Numbered from the stretch's first letter, positions 1-7,740 are shown. The stretch: 16,277 nt of DNA from Thermoflexales bacterium (GCA_015484715.1 WFUY01000018.1:1-16277); one strand, 5' to 3'. The notes: a model not told the origin generated them from the sequence alone. Program-made: numbers and translations.

Positions 1-254
1 CCGTCGGTCGGCAGGTAATCCAGCCCATTGGCGATGCTCCGCCACAGGACGCAGGAGAGCTCCGCCCCCGCATCCTTCAGCGTGAAGTAGCAGTGGCCGG
101 AGGTATAGCGGCGGAAGTTGGAGACCTCCCCTTCCACCCAGACGTCCTGGAGCTCGGCGTCCTCCTCCAGGAGGCGGCGGATGTAGCCGGTCAGTTGGCT
201 GACGGTGTAGGGCAAGGTCGGCTGGCTGGTGGCGAACAGGCTGAGCTGGGTCAT
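1..254 (-). CDS. xseA: Exodeoxyribonuclease VII large subunit, N-terminal part (cut by window edge)
   Basis: Reading leftward from ATG at 254-252 gives about 84 residues without a stop, beginning MTQLSLF. They contain the signature of the XseA N-terminal OB-fold: WVEGEVSNF, then SGHCYFTLKD, then a CVLWR segment. XseA is the catalytic subunit of exonuclease VII, which degrades single-stranded DNA together with the small subunit XseB. The catalytic C-terminal region lies outside the window. A good sigma70-like promoter lies upstream on the same strand, giving a leader of about 50 nt. A weak AGGG about 8 nt before the ATG is the only visible ribosome site. The family call is firm; only the N-terminal domain can be checked here. 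Confidence 0.9.
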   Translation of the reverse strand, partial: MTQLSLFATSQPTLPYTVSQLTGYIRRLLEEDAELQDVWVEGEVSNFRRYTSGHCYFTLKDAGAELSCVLWRSIANGLDYLPTD

Positions 255-313
255 CGAGACGCCCTGGGAGGCCGGCCTTCGCACCGGCCTGGGGATAACG
301 AATCCGGCACCTT

Positions 314-342
314 ATGATAACCGAGGGGAAGGGTTGTGTCAA
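314..342 (-). promoter_or_regulatory. Sigma70-like promoter for xseA
   Basis: On the minus strand, TTGACA (342-337) is followed after exactly 17 nt by TATCAT (319-314). Transcription would start near 307, about 50 nt before the xseA ATG. Its -35 box is the mirror image of the -35 box of the divergent fur promoter, only 3 nt away. Confidence 0.7.
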
Positions 343-345
343 GGG

Positions 346-374
346 TTGACAGGCTTCTCTATTTGTGCTAAAAT
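346..374 (+). promoter_or_regulatory. Sigma70-like promoter for the Fur-family gene
   Basis: TTGACA at 346-351, a 17-nt spacer, then TAAAAT at 369-374. Both boxes are near consensus in an otherwise GC-rich sequence. The predicted transcription start is near 381. A GTG at 365 that would extend the regulator overlaps this promoter and so cannot be its start, which supports the downstream TTG at 422. Confidence 0.75.
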
Positions 375-377
375 GTA

Positions 378-395
378 CTTGCAACTCTTTGCAAG
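378..395 (+). promoter_or_regulatory. Candidate metalloregulator operator (7-4-7 palindrome)
   Basis: CTTGCAA-CTCT-TTGCAAG is a perfect 7-bp inverted repeat spanning the predicted transcription start of the fur gene. It is therefore well placed for repression by the protein encoded just downstream. The half site TTGCAA resembles the box described for the nickel regulator Nur of Streptomyces (tTGCaa-N5-ttGCAA), with a spacer one base shorter. Binding is inferred, not shown. Confidence 0.5.
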
Positions 396-421
396 AACGA
401 TCATCCGCACGAGGCCGTCCT

Positions 422-853
422 TTGTCCCACCACTACGCCACCATCCAATTCCTGCGCCAGCAGGGCTATCGGCTGACCCCTCAGCGGGAGATGGTGGTCT
501 TGGCCATCTTGGACCAAGAAGGCCATTTCACCGCCGAGGAGGTCTACCGTCAGGTGCGCCGGCAGAGCGAGGCGGTGAACATCGCCACCATCTATCGCAC
601 GCTGGACCTGCTCTGCGATCTGGGCATCCTCACCGCCTTTCAGGTCGCCGGCGAACCCCTCCGCTACGAGCGGGCGGACAGCCCGTCCCACCACCATCTG
701 ATCTGCCGCCAATGTGGTACGATGATTGACCTGCCCGACCAAGTGTTGCACCCCCTGCAAGAGATGCTGTTGGACCAGTACAATTTCGCCGCCGAGTTCC
801 GCCACATAGCCATCTCCGGCCTGTGCGCCCGCTGCCGTGACGCCCAGACGTAA
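422..853 (+). CDS. Fur-family metal-responsive transcriptional regulator (possibly Nur-like)
   Basis: 143 residues from the TTG at 422, usual for Fur-family repressors. The N-terminal winged helix includes GYRLTPQRE (15-23) and the recognition segment NIATIYRTLDLL (53-64). The dimerisation domain starts with SHHHLIC (89-95) and has both structural zinc pairs, C95/C98 and C135/C138. TTG 422 is chosen because GAGG (411-414) lies 7 nt upstream and because earlier in-frame starts fall within or at the promoter. The family contains Fur, Zur, PerR, Mur and Nur, and sequence alone does not separate them. The neighbours (an ECF Ni/Co importer and larB) and the TTGCAA palindrome at its own promoter suggest a nickel or cobalt sensor that represses itself and the importer. 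That specificity is inference. Confidence 0.88.
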   Translation: MSHHYATIQFLRQQGYRLTPQREMVVLAILDQEGHFTAEEVYRQVRRQSEAVNIATIYRTLDLLCDLGILTAFQVAGEPLRYERADSPSHHHLICRQCGTMIDLPDQVLHPLQEMLLDQYNFAAEFRHIAISGLCARCRDAQT

Positions 854-859
854 CTGTTC

Positions 860-956
860 ACCCTCCCGCAGGTTAGGCACGTTTCCGACGCGAAACCGCG
901 CTTCCAATAGCCCATCGGGGCTGAAAGCGCCCTCGACCGGTGACCTGCGGGAGGGT
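860..956. repeat. Inverted-repeat element, copy 1 (between fur and cbiM)
   Basis: ACCCTCCCGCAGGT (860-873) is a perfect inverted repeat of ACCTGCGGGAGGGT (943-956). Inside are two further hairpins: GTTTC/GAAAC (881-885/892-896) and a stem GCGCTT/AAGCGC enclosing AGCCC/GGGCT. The whole can fold as a three-way junction. The outer 10 bp (CCTCCCGCAG/CTGCGGGAGG) recur exactly at 11874-11944. It has no U-tract, so it is not a typical terminator. I see no B12 box for a cobalamin riboswitch. It may be a small dispersed element or a structured leader in front of cbiM. Confidence 0.6.
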
Positions 957-997
957 AGGCTGAATAGATACCAGCGAAAGAAGAAGGAGGAAAGACG

Positions 998-2005
998 ATG
1001 ATCCCAATTCTCGCTGACGCACTGCTGGCTCCGGCCCGAATGCACATTCCCGATGGCTTCCTCTCCACCCCGGTCTACCTGGCGGCCTGGGTGCTGGCCC
1101 TGATCGCCCTGGGGGTCGCCCTGCGCCGCACCCAGGAGACGCTGGGCGAACGACAGGTTCCGCTGATGGGCGTGCTGGCCGCCTTCATCTTCGCCGCGCA
1201 GATGCTCAACTTCCCCGTCGCCGGTGGCACCTCCGGTCACCTGATCGGCAGCGCCTTGGCCGCCATCTTGATGGGCCCCTGGGCCGCGATGCTCATTATG
1301 ACCAGCGTCGTCGCCGTCCAGGCCCTCATCTTCCAGGACGGCGGACTGCTGGTCCTGGGGGCCAACATCCTGAACATGGCCGTCATCGCCGCCATCGTCA
1401 GCTACGGGACCTACCAACTGGTCCGGCGGCTGGCCGGCGACCGCCCCTGGGGGACCTTCGCCGGAGGGTTCATCGCCGCCTGGCTCTCGGTCGTAGTGGC
1501 CGCCATCGCCACCGCCTTGGAGCTGGGGTTCTCCGGCACCTCGGCGCTGGAGGTTGCGGTGCCCGCGATGGCCGGCGTGCACCTCCTCATCGGCATCGGT
1601 GAGGGGTTGATCACCGTCGGAGCGCTGGGCTTCATCCGGGCCACCCGCCCTGACCTCCTGTCGGCGGAACCGATGGGAGCAGGCACCGGCGGACGCTGGT
1701 GGGTGGCCGGCTTGGGGCTGGCGCTCCTGGTCGTCCTGCTGGCCCCTCTGGCTTCTTCCTTCCCTGACGGACTGGAGCGGGTGGCGGAGGACTACGGCTT
1801 CATCGAAGCGGCCCGAAACGCGCCCTACCGGATCATCCCCGACTACCTCTTCCCCGGCGTGAGCAACGAGGCCCTGGCGACCATCCTGGCCGGCCTGGTG
1901 GGGACGCTGATCGTCTTCGCCGTGACGCTGGGGGTCGTCCGGGGGAGCACCAGAGCCGATAGACGACCACCGACCGCCGACGGACGACCGCAGACCGCCG
2001 ACTAG
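998..2005 (+). CDS. cbiM: ECF Ni/Co transporter substrate-specificity protein CbiM/NikM fused to a PDGLE (CbiN-like) domain
   Basis: 335 residues. The CbiM core begins with the hallmark MHIPDGFLS (15-23) and continues through several membrane helices. A second part carries PDGLE (256-260) and a last membrane helix, which is the CbiN/NikN-like domain, so the M and N components are one chain. In NikM structures the metal is held by the free N-terminus and side chain of the Met-His pair and by a histidine at position 67. Here M15, H16 and H81 have that same spacing. AAGGAGG (984-990) sits 7 nt before ATG 998, which gives 14 extra residues before M15; ATG 1040 has no ribosome site. The last ~18 residues (rich in R, P, D, T) are encoded by simple repeats and are probably not functional. 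Nickel versus cobalt cannot be told from sequence. Confidence 0.92.
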   Translation: MIPILADALLAPARMHIPDGFLSTPVYLAAWVLALIALGVALRRTQETLGERQVPLMGVLAAFIFAAQMLNFPVAGGTSGHLIGSALAAILMGPWAAMLIMTSVVAVQALIFQDGGLLVLGANILNMAVIAAIVSYGTYQLVRRLAGDRPWGTFAGGFIAAWLSVVVAAIATALELGFSGTSALEVAVPAMAGVHLLIGIGEGLITVGALGFIRATRPDLLSAEPMGAGTGGRWWVAGLGLALLVVLLAPLASSFPDGLERVAEDYGFIEAARNAPYRIIPDYLFPGVSNEALATILAGLVGTLIVFAVTLGVVRGSTRADRRPPTADGRPQTAD

Positions 2006-2018
2006 GCGACCAGCGGCT

Positions 2019-2081
2019 TAGCGATTAGCGGCCTAGCGACCTAGCGGCGGACCGAGGACTGAGGACTGAGGACTGAGGACT
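2019..2081. repeat. TAGCG short repeats followed by a four-copy GAGGACT tandem repeat
   Basis: TAGCG starts at 2019, 2026, 2034 and 2042 (period 7-8). Then GAGGACT occurs four times without a break (2054-2081). The array follows the cbiM stop and fills most of the gap to cbiQ. A related array is found before hsp20 (15798-15844). Confidence 0.75.
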
Positions 2082-2100
2082 ACTTGACCAAGCGACCAAA

Positions 2101-2886
2101 ATGCACATCCACCTGCTGGATCAGTACCACACCGGGCGGAGCCCCGTCCACCGGCTGGACGCCAGGGTGAAGCTGCTGCTGACGCTGGCCTTCATCCTGG
2201 TGGCCTCCCTGACGCCGGCCGGGGCCTGGCCCGCCTACCTGGGGCTGGCCCTGCTGGCCCTGGGGGTCACTTTGGCGGCCGGCCTTCCTCCCCTGTTGGT
2301 CCAGCGACGGGCGTTGGTGGCCCTCCCCTTCGCCCTGGCCGCTCTGACGGTCCTGTTCACCACCGAAGGCCGGCCGCTCTTCACCCTCTCCCTGGGAGCC
2401 TGGCACCTCACCGCCAGCGAGCCCGGGCTGATCCGTTTCCTGAGCATCCTGCTCAAGTCCTGGCTCGCCATCCAGGCAGCCATCCTGTTGGCGGCGACGA
2501 CCCCCTTCCCCACACTGGTCGTGGCGATGCGGGCGCTGCACTTCCCCCGGCTGTTGGTGGCCATCATCGCCTTTATGGGGCGTTATCTCTTCGTGCTGGC
2601 CGACGAAGCGCTGCGGCTACACCGGGCACGGGAGGCCCGCAGTGCCGTCATTGGCCCGGGCAGCGGCGGAAGCATCGCCTGGCGAGCCCGGGTGACGGGG
2701 GGGATGGTAGGCAACCTCTTCCTCCGCAGCGTCGAGCGGAGCGAGCGCATCTACAACGCGATGCTGGCCCGAGGGTATCGGGGGGAGCTGCGGACGTTGA
2801 GCCCGCCCCGGCTGCGGCCGGCCGACGGGGTGCTGGGCCTGCTCTTCGTCACCCTACTGGCCCTCATCGCGCTGCTGGGCTGGTGA
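2101..2886 (+). CDS. cbiQ: ECF Ni/Co transporter transmembrane (T) component CbiQ
   Basis: 261 residues, usual length. The N-terminus GRSPVHRLDARVK (12-24) is typical of CbiQ/EcfT. Several hydrophobic helices follow. The cytoplasmic coupling region that contacts the ATPase is present, including HRAREARS (174-181) and the conserved MLARGYRGE (221-229). CbiQ transmits ATP hydrolysis by CbiO to the CbiM substrate protein. ATG 2101 fits the family start, but no Shine-Dalgarno sequence precedes it; the upstream 80 nt are repeat sequence. It lies between the M and O components, the usual arrangement for this transporter. Confidence 0.92.
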   Translation: MHIHLLDQYHTGRSPVHRLDARVKLLLTLAFILVASLTPAGAWPAYLGLALLALGVTLAAGLPPLLVQRRALVALPFALAALTVLFTTEGRPLFTLSLGAWHLTASEPGLIRFLSILLKSWLAIQAAILLAATTPFPTLVVAMRALHFPRLLVAIIAFMGRYLFVLADEALRLHRAREARSAVIGPGSGGSIAWRARVTGGMVGNLFLRSVERSERIYNAMLARGYRGELRTLSPPRLRPADGVLGLLFVTLLALIALLGW

Positions 2887-2925
2887 ACCGAACCGAGGAG
2901 CCCAAGGCCGAGGAACTGAGGATTG

Positions 2926-3654
2926 ATGGAATACGCTATCGAGCTGGAGAACGTGCGCTTTGCCTATCACGACGGCCGGCCGGCCTTGCGGGGTGTCAGC
3001 CTGCGGATCGCCCCTGGGGAGAAAGTGGCGCTGGTGGGACCCAACGGGGCCGGCAAGTCTACCTTGCTGCTCCACTTGAACGGCATCCTGGCCGGCCAGG
3101 GGCGGGTGCGCATCCTGGGGCAGGAGGTGAACGGTGCGAACCTGGGATGGATCCGCGCCCAGGTAGGACTGGTCTTCCAGGACCCAGACGATCAGCTCTT
3201 CTCACCCACCGTCTTCGAGGATGTGGCCTTCGGACCGCTGCACATGGGGCTGCCCGAGGCCGAGGTGCGGGAACGGGTTGCCTGGGCACTGGCCCAGGTG
3301 GGGATGGACGCCTTCGCCGACCGCATCTCCCACCACCTGAGCCAGGGGGAGAAGAAGCGCGTGGCCATTGCTACGGTGCTGGCGATGAAGCCCGAGGTCC
3401 TGGCCCTGGACGAGCCGACGGCCGGCCTGGACCCTCGGGCTCGGCGAGGGCTCCTCCGCCTGCTGGCCCGGCTTCCCCAGACGATGCTGGTCGCCACCCA
3501 CGATATGCGGCTGGTGGCGGAGCTCTTCCCCCGTACCGTCGTGCTGGATGCCGGACAGGTCGTGGCCGACGGTCCCACAGGACACCTCCTGACCGACGAA
3601 GCCCTGCTGGAAGCCCACGGGCTGGAGTCTCCCTACCTTTCACCTCTTCCCTGA
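2926..3654 (+). CDS. cbiO: ECF Ni/Co transporter ATP-binding protein CbiO
   Basis: 242 residues with every ABC ATPase motif: Walker A GPNGAGKST (38-46), Q-loop in VFQDPDDQLF (Q85), signature LSQGE (138-142), Walker B with D162-E163, and the H-loop ATHD (H192). The segment FQDPDDQLF is typical of ECF/CbiO ATPases. ATG 2926 is preferred to the TTG just before it, and GAGG lies a few bases upstream. It starts 39 nt after cbiQ stops, consistent with one operon. It powers metal uptake by the CbiM-CbiQ complex at the inner face of the membrane. Confidence 0.94.
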   Translation: MEYAIELENVRFAYHDGRPALRGVSLRIAPGEKVALVGPNGAGKSTLLLHLNGILAGQGRVRILGQEVNGANLGWIRAQVGLVFQDPDDQLFSPTVFEDVAFGPLHMGLPEAEVRERVAWALAQVGMDAFADRISHHLSQGEKKRVAIATVLAMKPEVLALDEPTAGLDPRARRGLLRLLARLPQTMLVATHDMRLVAELFPRTVVLDAGQVVADGPTGHLLTDEALLEAHGLESPYLSPLP

Positions 3655-3673
3655 GAGGAGAGAGGTGCTCCTC
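3655..3673 (+). other. Small hairpin directly after cbiO
   Basis: GAGGAG (3655-3660) pairs with CTCCTC (3668-3673), followed only by AAAAT. It may end or stabilise the cbi transcript, but it lacks the U-run of an intrinsic terminator. From here to the larB start (3981) I see no gene. The stretch holds this hairpin, a near-palindrome around GTCATGAC (about 3679-3686), the larB promoter and its leader. Confidence 0.3.
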
Positions 3674-3750
3674 AAAATGTCATGACGTTTCAAGGAGAAA
3701 CACCTCACCCCTCCGAAATGTTCCAAAGTGAAACAAAAATCTTCTCGCCG

Positions 3751-3778
3751 TTGACACCCTCGCCTATCCTCATAAAAT
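3751..3778 (+). promoter_or_regulatory. Sigma70-like promoter for larB
   Basis: TTGACA (3751-3756), 16-nt spacer, TAAAAT (3773-3778), in a locally AT-rich patch. The same two hexamers form the fur promoter. Transcription would start near 3785 and leave a leader of about 195 nt before larB, in which GATCGG and CCGATC can pair but I recognise no riboswitch. Confidence 0.65.
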
Positions 3779-3794
3779 AGTAGTGTAGTACTAT
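3777..3794 (+). promoter_or_regulatory. Candidate operator over the larB start point
   Basis: ATAGTA (3777-3782), 6 nt, TACTAT (3789-3794): a perfect 6-bp inverted repeat overlapping the -10 end and the predicted start point. It differs from the TTGCAA palindrome at fur, so a different regulator would be expected to read it. The binding protein is unknown. Confidence 0.4.
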
Positions 3795-3980
3795 TCCTCG
3801 CTTGCGACGGCCAACCGAGTGTGGATCGGGGCGTCCTGTGTTCCGATCTGGAATCCCCTACCGAGCACCGAACTCCTGACCCTCCCGGCCATCCAACGAT
3901 GCCCTTGAGATCGTCCTACCCTGTGACCGCCGCATCCAGGATCACCAAGGTTGAGGGAGCATGCTAGATCGCGAGGGTCT

Positions 3981-4757
3981 ATGTCTCAGCTACTCCATAG
4001 CCTGACCGCCCTGCTGGAAAGGGTGCGCGACGGCACCACCTCCGTCGAAGAGGCCCTGGAAACGCTGAAGCACCTGCCCTACGAAGATCTGGGCTTTGCC
4101 CACTTGGACCACCATCGGACCCTGCGACAGGGCTTCCCAGAGATCGTGATGGCCCAGTGGAAGACCCCAGAGCAGGTGATCCAAATCGTGCAACGGATGG
4201 TAGAACGACACAGCCCCGTCCTGGTCACCCGAGCCAGTCCAGAGGTCTATGAAGCCCTCCACACCGTCGTCGAAAACGCCATTTACCACCCTCTCTCTCG
4301 CCTCATCGTGGTGGACCGGGAACCCGACAGACCCAAGCAACCGGGTGTCCTGGTAGTCACCGGTGGCACGTCTGACATCCCCGTCGCTGAAGAGGCGGCC
4401 ATCACGGCCGAGGTGATGGGCAACCAGGTCGAACGGCTCTACGATGTTGGCGTCGCCGGACTGCACCGGTTGTTGGACCGCAGCGAGGCCCTGATGCGAG
4501 CCCGAGTTGTCGTCGTCGTCGCCGGTATGGAAGGAGCGCTGGCCAGCGTGGTGGGTGGGTTGGTCGGCGTCCCCGTCATCGCCGTACCGACCAGCGTCGG
4601 TTACGGAGCCAGCTTTGGAGGTGTGGCTGCTCTCCTGGCAATGCTTAACAGCTGCGCCTTGGGGGTCGCTGTGGTGAACATAGACAACGGCGTAGGAGCA
4701 GGCTATCTGGCCGGCATGATTAACCAGCAGATGATCGCCTCCCCCTCCCACCTGTAG
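3981..4757 (+). CDS. larB: Nickel pincer cofactor biosynthesis protein LarB
   Basis: 258 residues from ATG 3981; an in-frame TTG at 3951 would add ten residues outside the family pattern. LarB is a PurE-like enzyme that carboxylates the nicotinate ring of NaAD and releases pyridinium-3,5-biscarboxylic acid mononucleotide. This is the first step to the nickel-pincer nucleotide cofactor of lactate racemase-type enzymes. Visible features: [12 protein letters not shown] (43-54), [12 protein letters not shown] (128-139), [14 protein letters not shown] (181-194) and [17 protein letters not shown] (221-237). E184 and C225 match the catalytic Glu and Cys of Lactobacillus LarB (E180, C221). LarC, LarE and LarA-type partners are not in the window. 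It follows a metal importer, which fits a nickel theme, but it has its own promoter. The gap to glpF (4758-4918) shows no convincing gene. Confidence 0.93.
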   Translation: MSQLLHSLTALLERVRDGTTSVEEALETLKHLPYEDLGFAHLDHHRTLRQGFPEIVMAQWKTPEQVIQIVQRMVERHSPVLVTRASPEVYEALHTVVENAIYHPLSRLIVVDREPDRPKQPGVLVVTGGTSDIPVAEEAAITAEVMGNQVERLYDVGVAGLHRLLDRSEALMRARVVVVVAGMEGALASVVGGLVGVPVIAVPTSVGYGASFGGVAALLAMLNSCALGVAVVNIDNGVGAGYLAGMINQQMIASPSHL

Positions 4758-4918
4758 GAGACGCACAACCACCTGTAATCCCGTTTCCCCAAGCCAGCAA
4801 AGAGCGCTAGAAAGGAGGTGTTGTCCACAGCCAACCATCGTCAAATGCTTCTCTTCCTCACCCAACGCTTCCCTCATCTCTAGCGACCCGCCACATCACG
4901 CAAGTAAGGAGAGGAACT

Positions 4919-5713
4919 ATGCAAGACAAAACCCTGCGGCACGAGTTCATCGCGGAGGTCTTCGGGACCTTCATCCTGATCCTGCTCGGTGACGGCGTCG
5001 TCGCCAACGTCGGGCTGGCTCCCCGCCTGGCGGCTCCGGCCTACAACTGGAACACCATCGCCTTTGGATGGGGTTTCGCCGTTGTCTTCGCCGTCTACAT
5101 CGTCGGCGGGGTCTCCGGCGCTCACATTAACCCCGCCGTGAGCATCGCTTTGGCTGTGCGCGGCGACTTCCCGTGGGGCAAGGTCGTTCCCTATATCATC
5201 GCCCAGTTCATCGGCGCTTTCCTGGGAGCCTTGGGTGTCTACTTGGTCTATATGGACGGCCTGAAGGCCGCGGGCATGCCCAACGTCTGGTGCACCGGCC
5301 CCGGCTCCGTCTTCGGTCAGGCCTTCTGGGGCGGCACCGGAGCGGCATCCACCGGCAGCTATTCCCTCCCCGTCGCCGTCATCGCAGAGATCTTCGGCAC
5401 GGCCGTGCTGCTGTGGGGTGTCCTGGCCGTCTTCGACACCAAGAACCTGGGCGTCGGTGCCAACCTGGGTCCCCTCATGGTCGGCTTCGTCGTTCTGGCC
5501 ATCGGCCTCACCCTGGGCGGCCCCAGTGGCTACGCCATTAACCCCGCCCGCGACCTGGGTCCGCGCATCTTCGGGACCCTGGTGGGCACCACGGGCCTCT
5601 TTGATGGCCTCTACTGGCTGGTCGCGCCGGTCATCGCCCCCATCATCGGCGGCATCTTGGGCGTCCTCACCTACGACTGGTTCGTCACCCCGGGCCTGGC
5701 CAGCAAGGGATAG
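4919..5713 (+). CDS. glpF: Glycerol facilitator / aquaglyceroporin
   Basis: 264 residues, a six-helix MIP channel with both half-helix signatures: SGAHINPAVS (NPA at 71-73) and GYAINPARDLGP (NPA at 208-210). D212 after the second NPA-R is the mark of glycerol facilitators rather than water-only aquaporins. The expected selectivity-filter residues are W51, Y205 and R211, where E. coli GlpF has W, F and R. AAGGAGAGG lies just before ATG 4919. It heads a run of glycerol and dihydroxyacetone genes and would admit glycerol by facilitated diffusion. No clear promoter is seen in the 161-nt gap upstream. Confidence 0.93.
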   Translation: MQDKTLRHEFIAEVFGTFILILLGDGVVANVGLAPRLAAPAYNWNTIAFGWGFAVVFAVYIVGGVSGAHINPAVSIALAVRGDFPWGKVVPYIIAQFIGAFLGALGVYLVYMDGLKAAGMPNVWCTGPGSVFGQAFWGGTGAASTGSYSLPVAVIAEIFGTAVLLWGVLAVFDTKNLGVGANLGPLMVGFVVLAIGLTLGGPSGYAINPARDLGPRIFGTLVGTTGLFDGLYWLVAPVIAPIIGGILGVLTYDWFVTPGLASKG

Positions 5714-5756
5714 GCCCTCAGAGGTCCTACGTTGACGATTTCTGCAAGGGAGGAGA

Positions 5757-5784
5757 GTAGGGGTGAGCCTATGCTCGCCCCTAC
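5757..5784. repeat. REP-like hairpin between glpF and dhaK
   Basis: GTAGGGGTGAGC (5757-5768) pairs with GCTCGCCCCTAC (5773-5784) around a 4-nt loop. The 12-bp stem has one T-G wobble. Its GTAGGGG...CCCCTAC ends are typical of short dispersed intergenic repeats. No U-tract follows. Confidence 0.6.
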
Positions 5785-5833
5785 ATCCCACCGATTCCTG
5801 CGAGGGTCAGACCACAGGTGAAGGAGAAGTGTT

Positions 5834-6907
<1,074 letters not shown>

Positions 6908-6976
6908 GAAGGCGCGCAGGCAACGCAACACCCCCCTCTCCGCCTTCTAAAGGTCTTGACTCCCGGCGGTGGGTGA

Positions 6977-7015
6977 GGGCTCCCACTCCCGGCCCCACCA
7001 GCGGTGTGGGAGCCC
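6977..7015. other. Inverted repeat between dhaK and dhaL
   Basis: GGGCTCCCAC (6977-6986) is a perfect inverted repeat of GTGGGAGCCC (7006-7015), with a 19-nt loop. It may influence the dhaK/dhaL transcript ratio or protect the dhaK 3' end. It has no U-tract. Confidence 0.45.
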
Positions 7016-7075
7016 CCCCTGGCCTTCCGGGCATGCCCCTAGACCACGGTGTTGCAAAGGAGGATCGTGTCTGAG

Positions 7076-7711
7076 ATGGTCACCAGAGATCAGATCGTCG
7101 CCTGGTTGAAAACAGTTGCCCAGGTGCTGGAAGAAAACAAGGACTACCTGACCCAATTGGATGCCGCCATCGGCGACGCGGACCACGGCATCAACATGGA
7201 CCGTGGGTTCAAAAAAGTGATGAGCCAATTGCCCGGTGTCGAGGACAAGGACATCGGCAGCATCCTGAAGACGACGGGGATGGCCCTCATCTCCAGCGTG
7301 GGAGGCGCCGGTGGTCCCCTCTACGGCACCCTCTTTATGCGGGCTGGCATGGCGGTGGATGGCAAGTACGAGCTCACGGACGAGGACCTGGCCGCCCTCC
7401 TCCAGGCCGCCGTAGATGGCGTGGTGCAGCGGGGGAGAGCCCAACTAGGAGATAAGACGATGGTAGACGCCCTGACTCCGGCCACGGAAGCTTTCAAACA
7501 GGCCATCGGTGAGGGAGCCGATACCATCGAAGCCCTGCGTCGGGCAGTGGACGCGGCGGAACAAGGGATGAAGGACACCATCCCAATGCTGGCCAAGAAG
7601 GGGCGGGCCAGCTACCTGGGTGAACGAAGTATCGGCCACCAAGACCCTGGAGCGACCTCCTCCTACCTGATCCTCAAGGCGTTGCTCGACGTCATCTCCC
7701 AACCCCAATAG
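7076..7711 (+). CDS. dhaL: Dihydroxyacetone kinase nucleotide-binding subunit DhaL
   Basis: 211 residues. LDAAIGDADHG supplies the magnesium/nucleotide aspartates D29, D34 and D36, matching D30, D35 and D37 of E. coli DhaL. SSVGGAGGPLYG is the nucleotide loop, and the C-terminal ASYLGERSIGHQDPGATSS is conserved. DhaL carries ADP/ATP as a bound cofactor and phosphorylates dihydroxyacetone held by DhaK. ATG 7076 aligns with the E. coli start (MVTRDQIVAWL). The ribosome site AAAGGAGG (7056-7063) is 12 nt away, so GTG 7067, three residues longer, is possible though too close to it. glpK comes next, where dhaM is often found. Confidence 0.93.
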   Translation: MVTRDQIVAWLKTVAQVLEENKDYLTQLDAAIGDADHGINMDRGFKKVMSQLPGVEDKDIGSILKTTGMALISSVGGAGGPLYGTLFMRAGMAVDGKYELTDEDLAALLQAAVDGVVQRGRAQLGDKTMVDALTPATEAFKQAIGEGADTIEALRRAVDAAEQGMKDTIPMLAKKGRASYLGERSIGHQDPGATSSYLILKALLDVISQPQ

Positions 7712-7740
7712 ACCACCAGCCTGGCATCTGGGCAACCGCA

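Noticed and set aside
854..997. Cobalamin riboswitch before cbiM
   Set aside because: The region is structured, but I find no B12 box or other conserved cobalamin-riboswitch core, and the closing stem is shared with an unrelated locus (11874-11944).
401..1582. Long minus-strand open frame opposite fur and cbiM
   Set aside because: An antisense shadow of two well-supported genes. The product is G/Q/D-rich with no family features.
3961..4005. 15-codon ORF from ATG 3961 (stop TGA 4003-4005) overlapping the larB start, with GAGGGAG just before it
   Set aside because: Could be a leader peptide, but it is out of frame with larB, shows no biased composition and has no supporting signal.
4811..4883. 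AAAGGAGGTG followed by a 20-codon frame from TTG 4821 (inner ATG 4845)
   Set aside because: The ribosome site is too close to the TTG and too far from the ATG, and the product has no recognisable feature. It may be a remnant or chance.
7049..7075. Longer dhaL starts at GTG 7049 or GTG 7067
   Set aside because: GTG 7049 lies before the ribosome site. GTG 7067 leaves only 3 nt of spacing, and alignment with E. coli DhaL favours ATG 7076.
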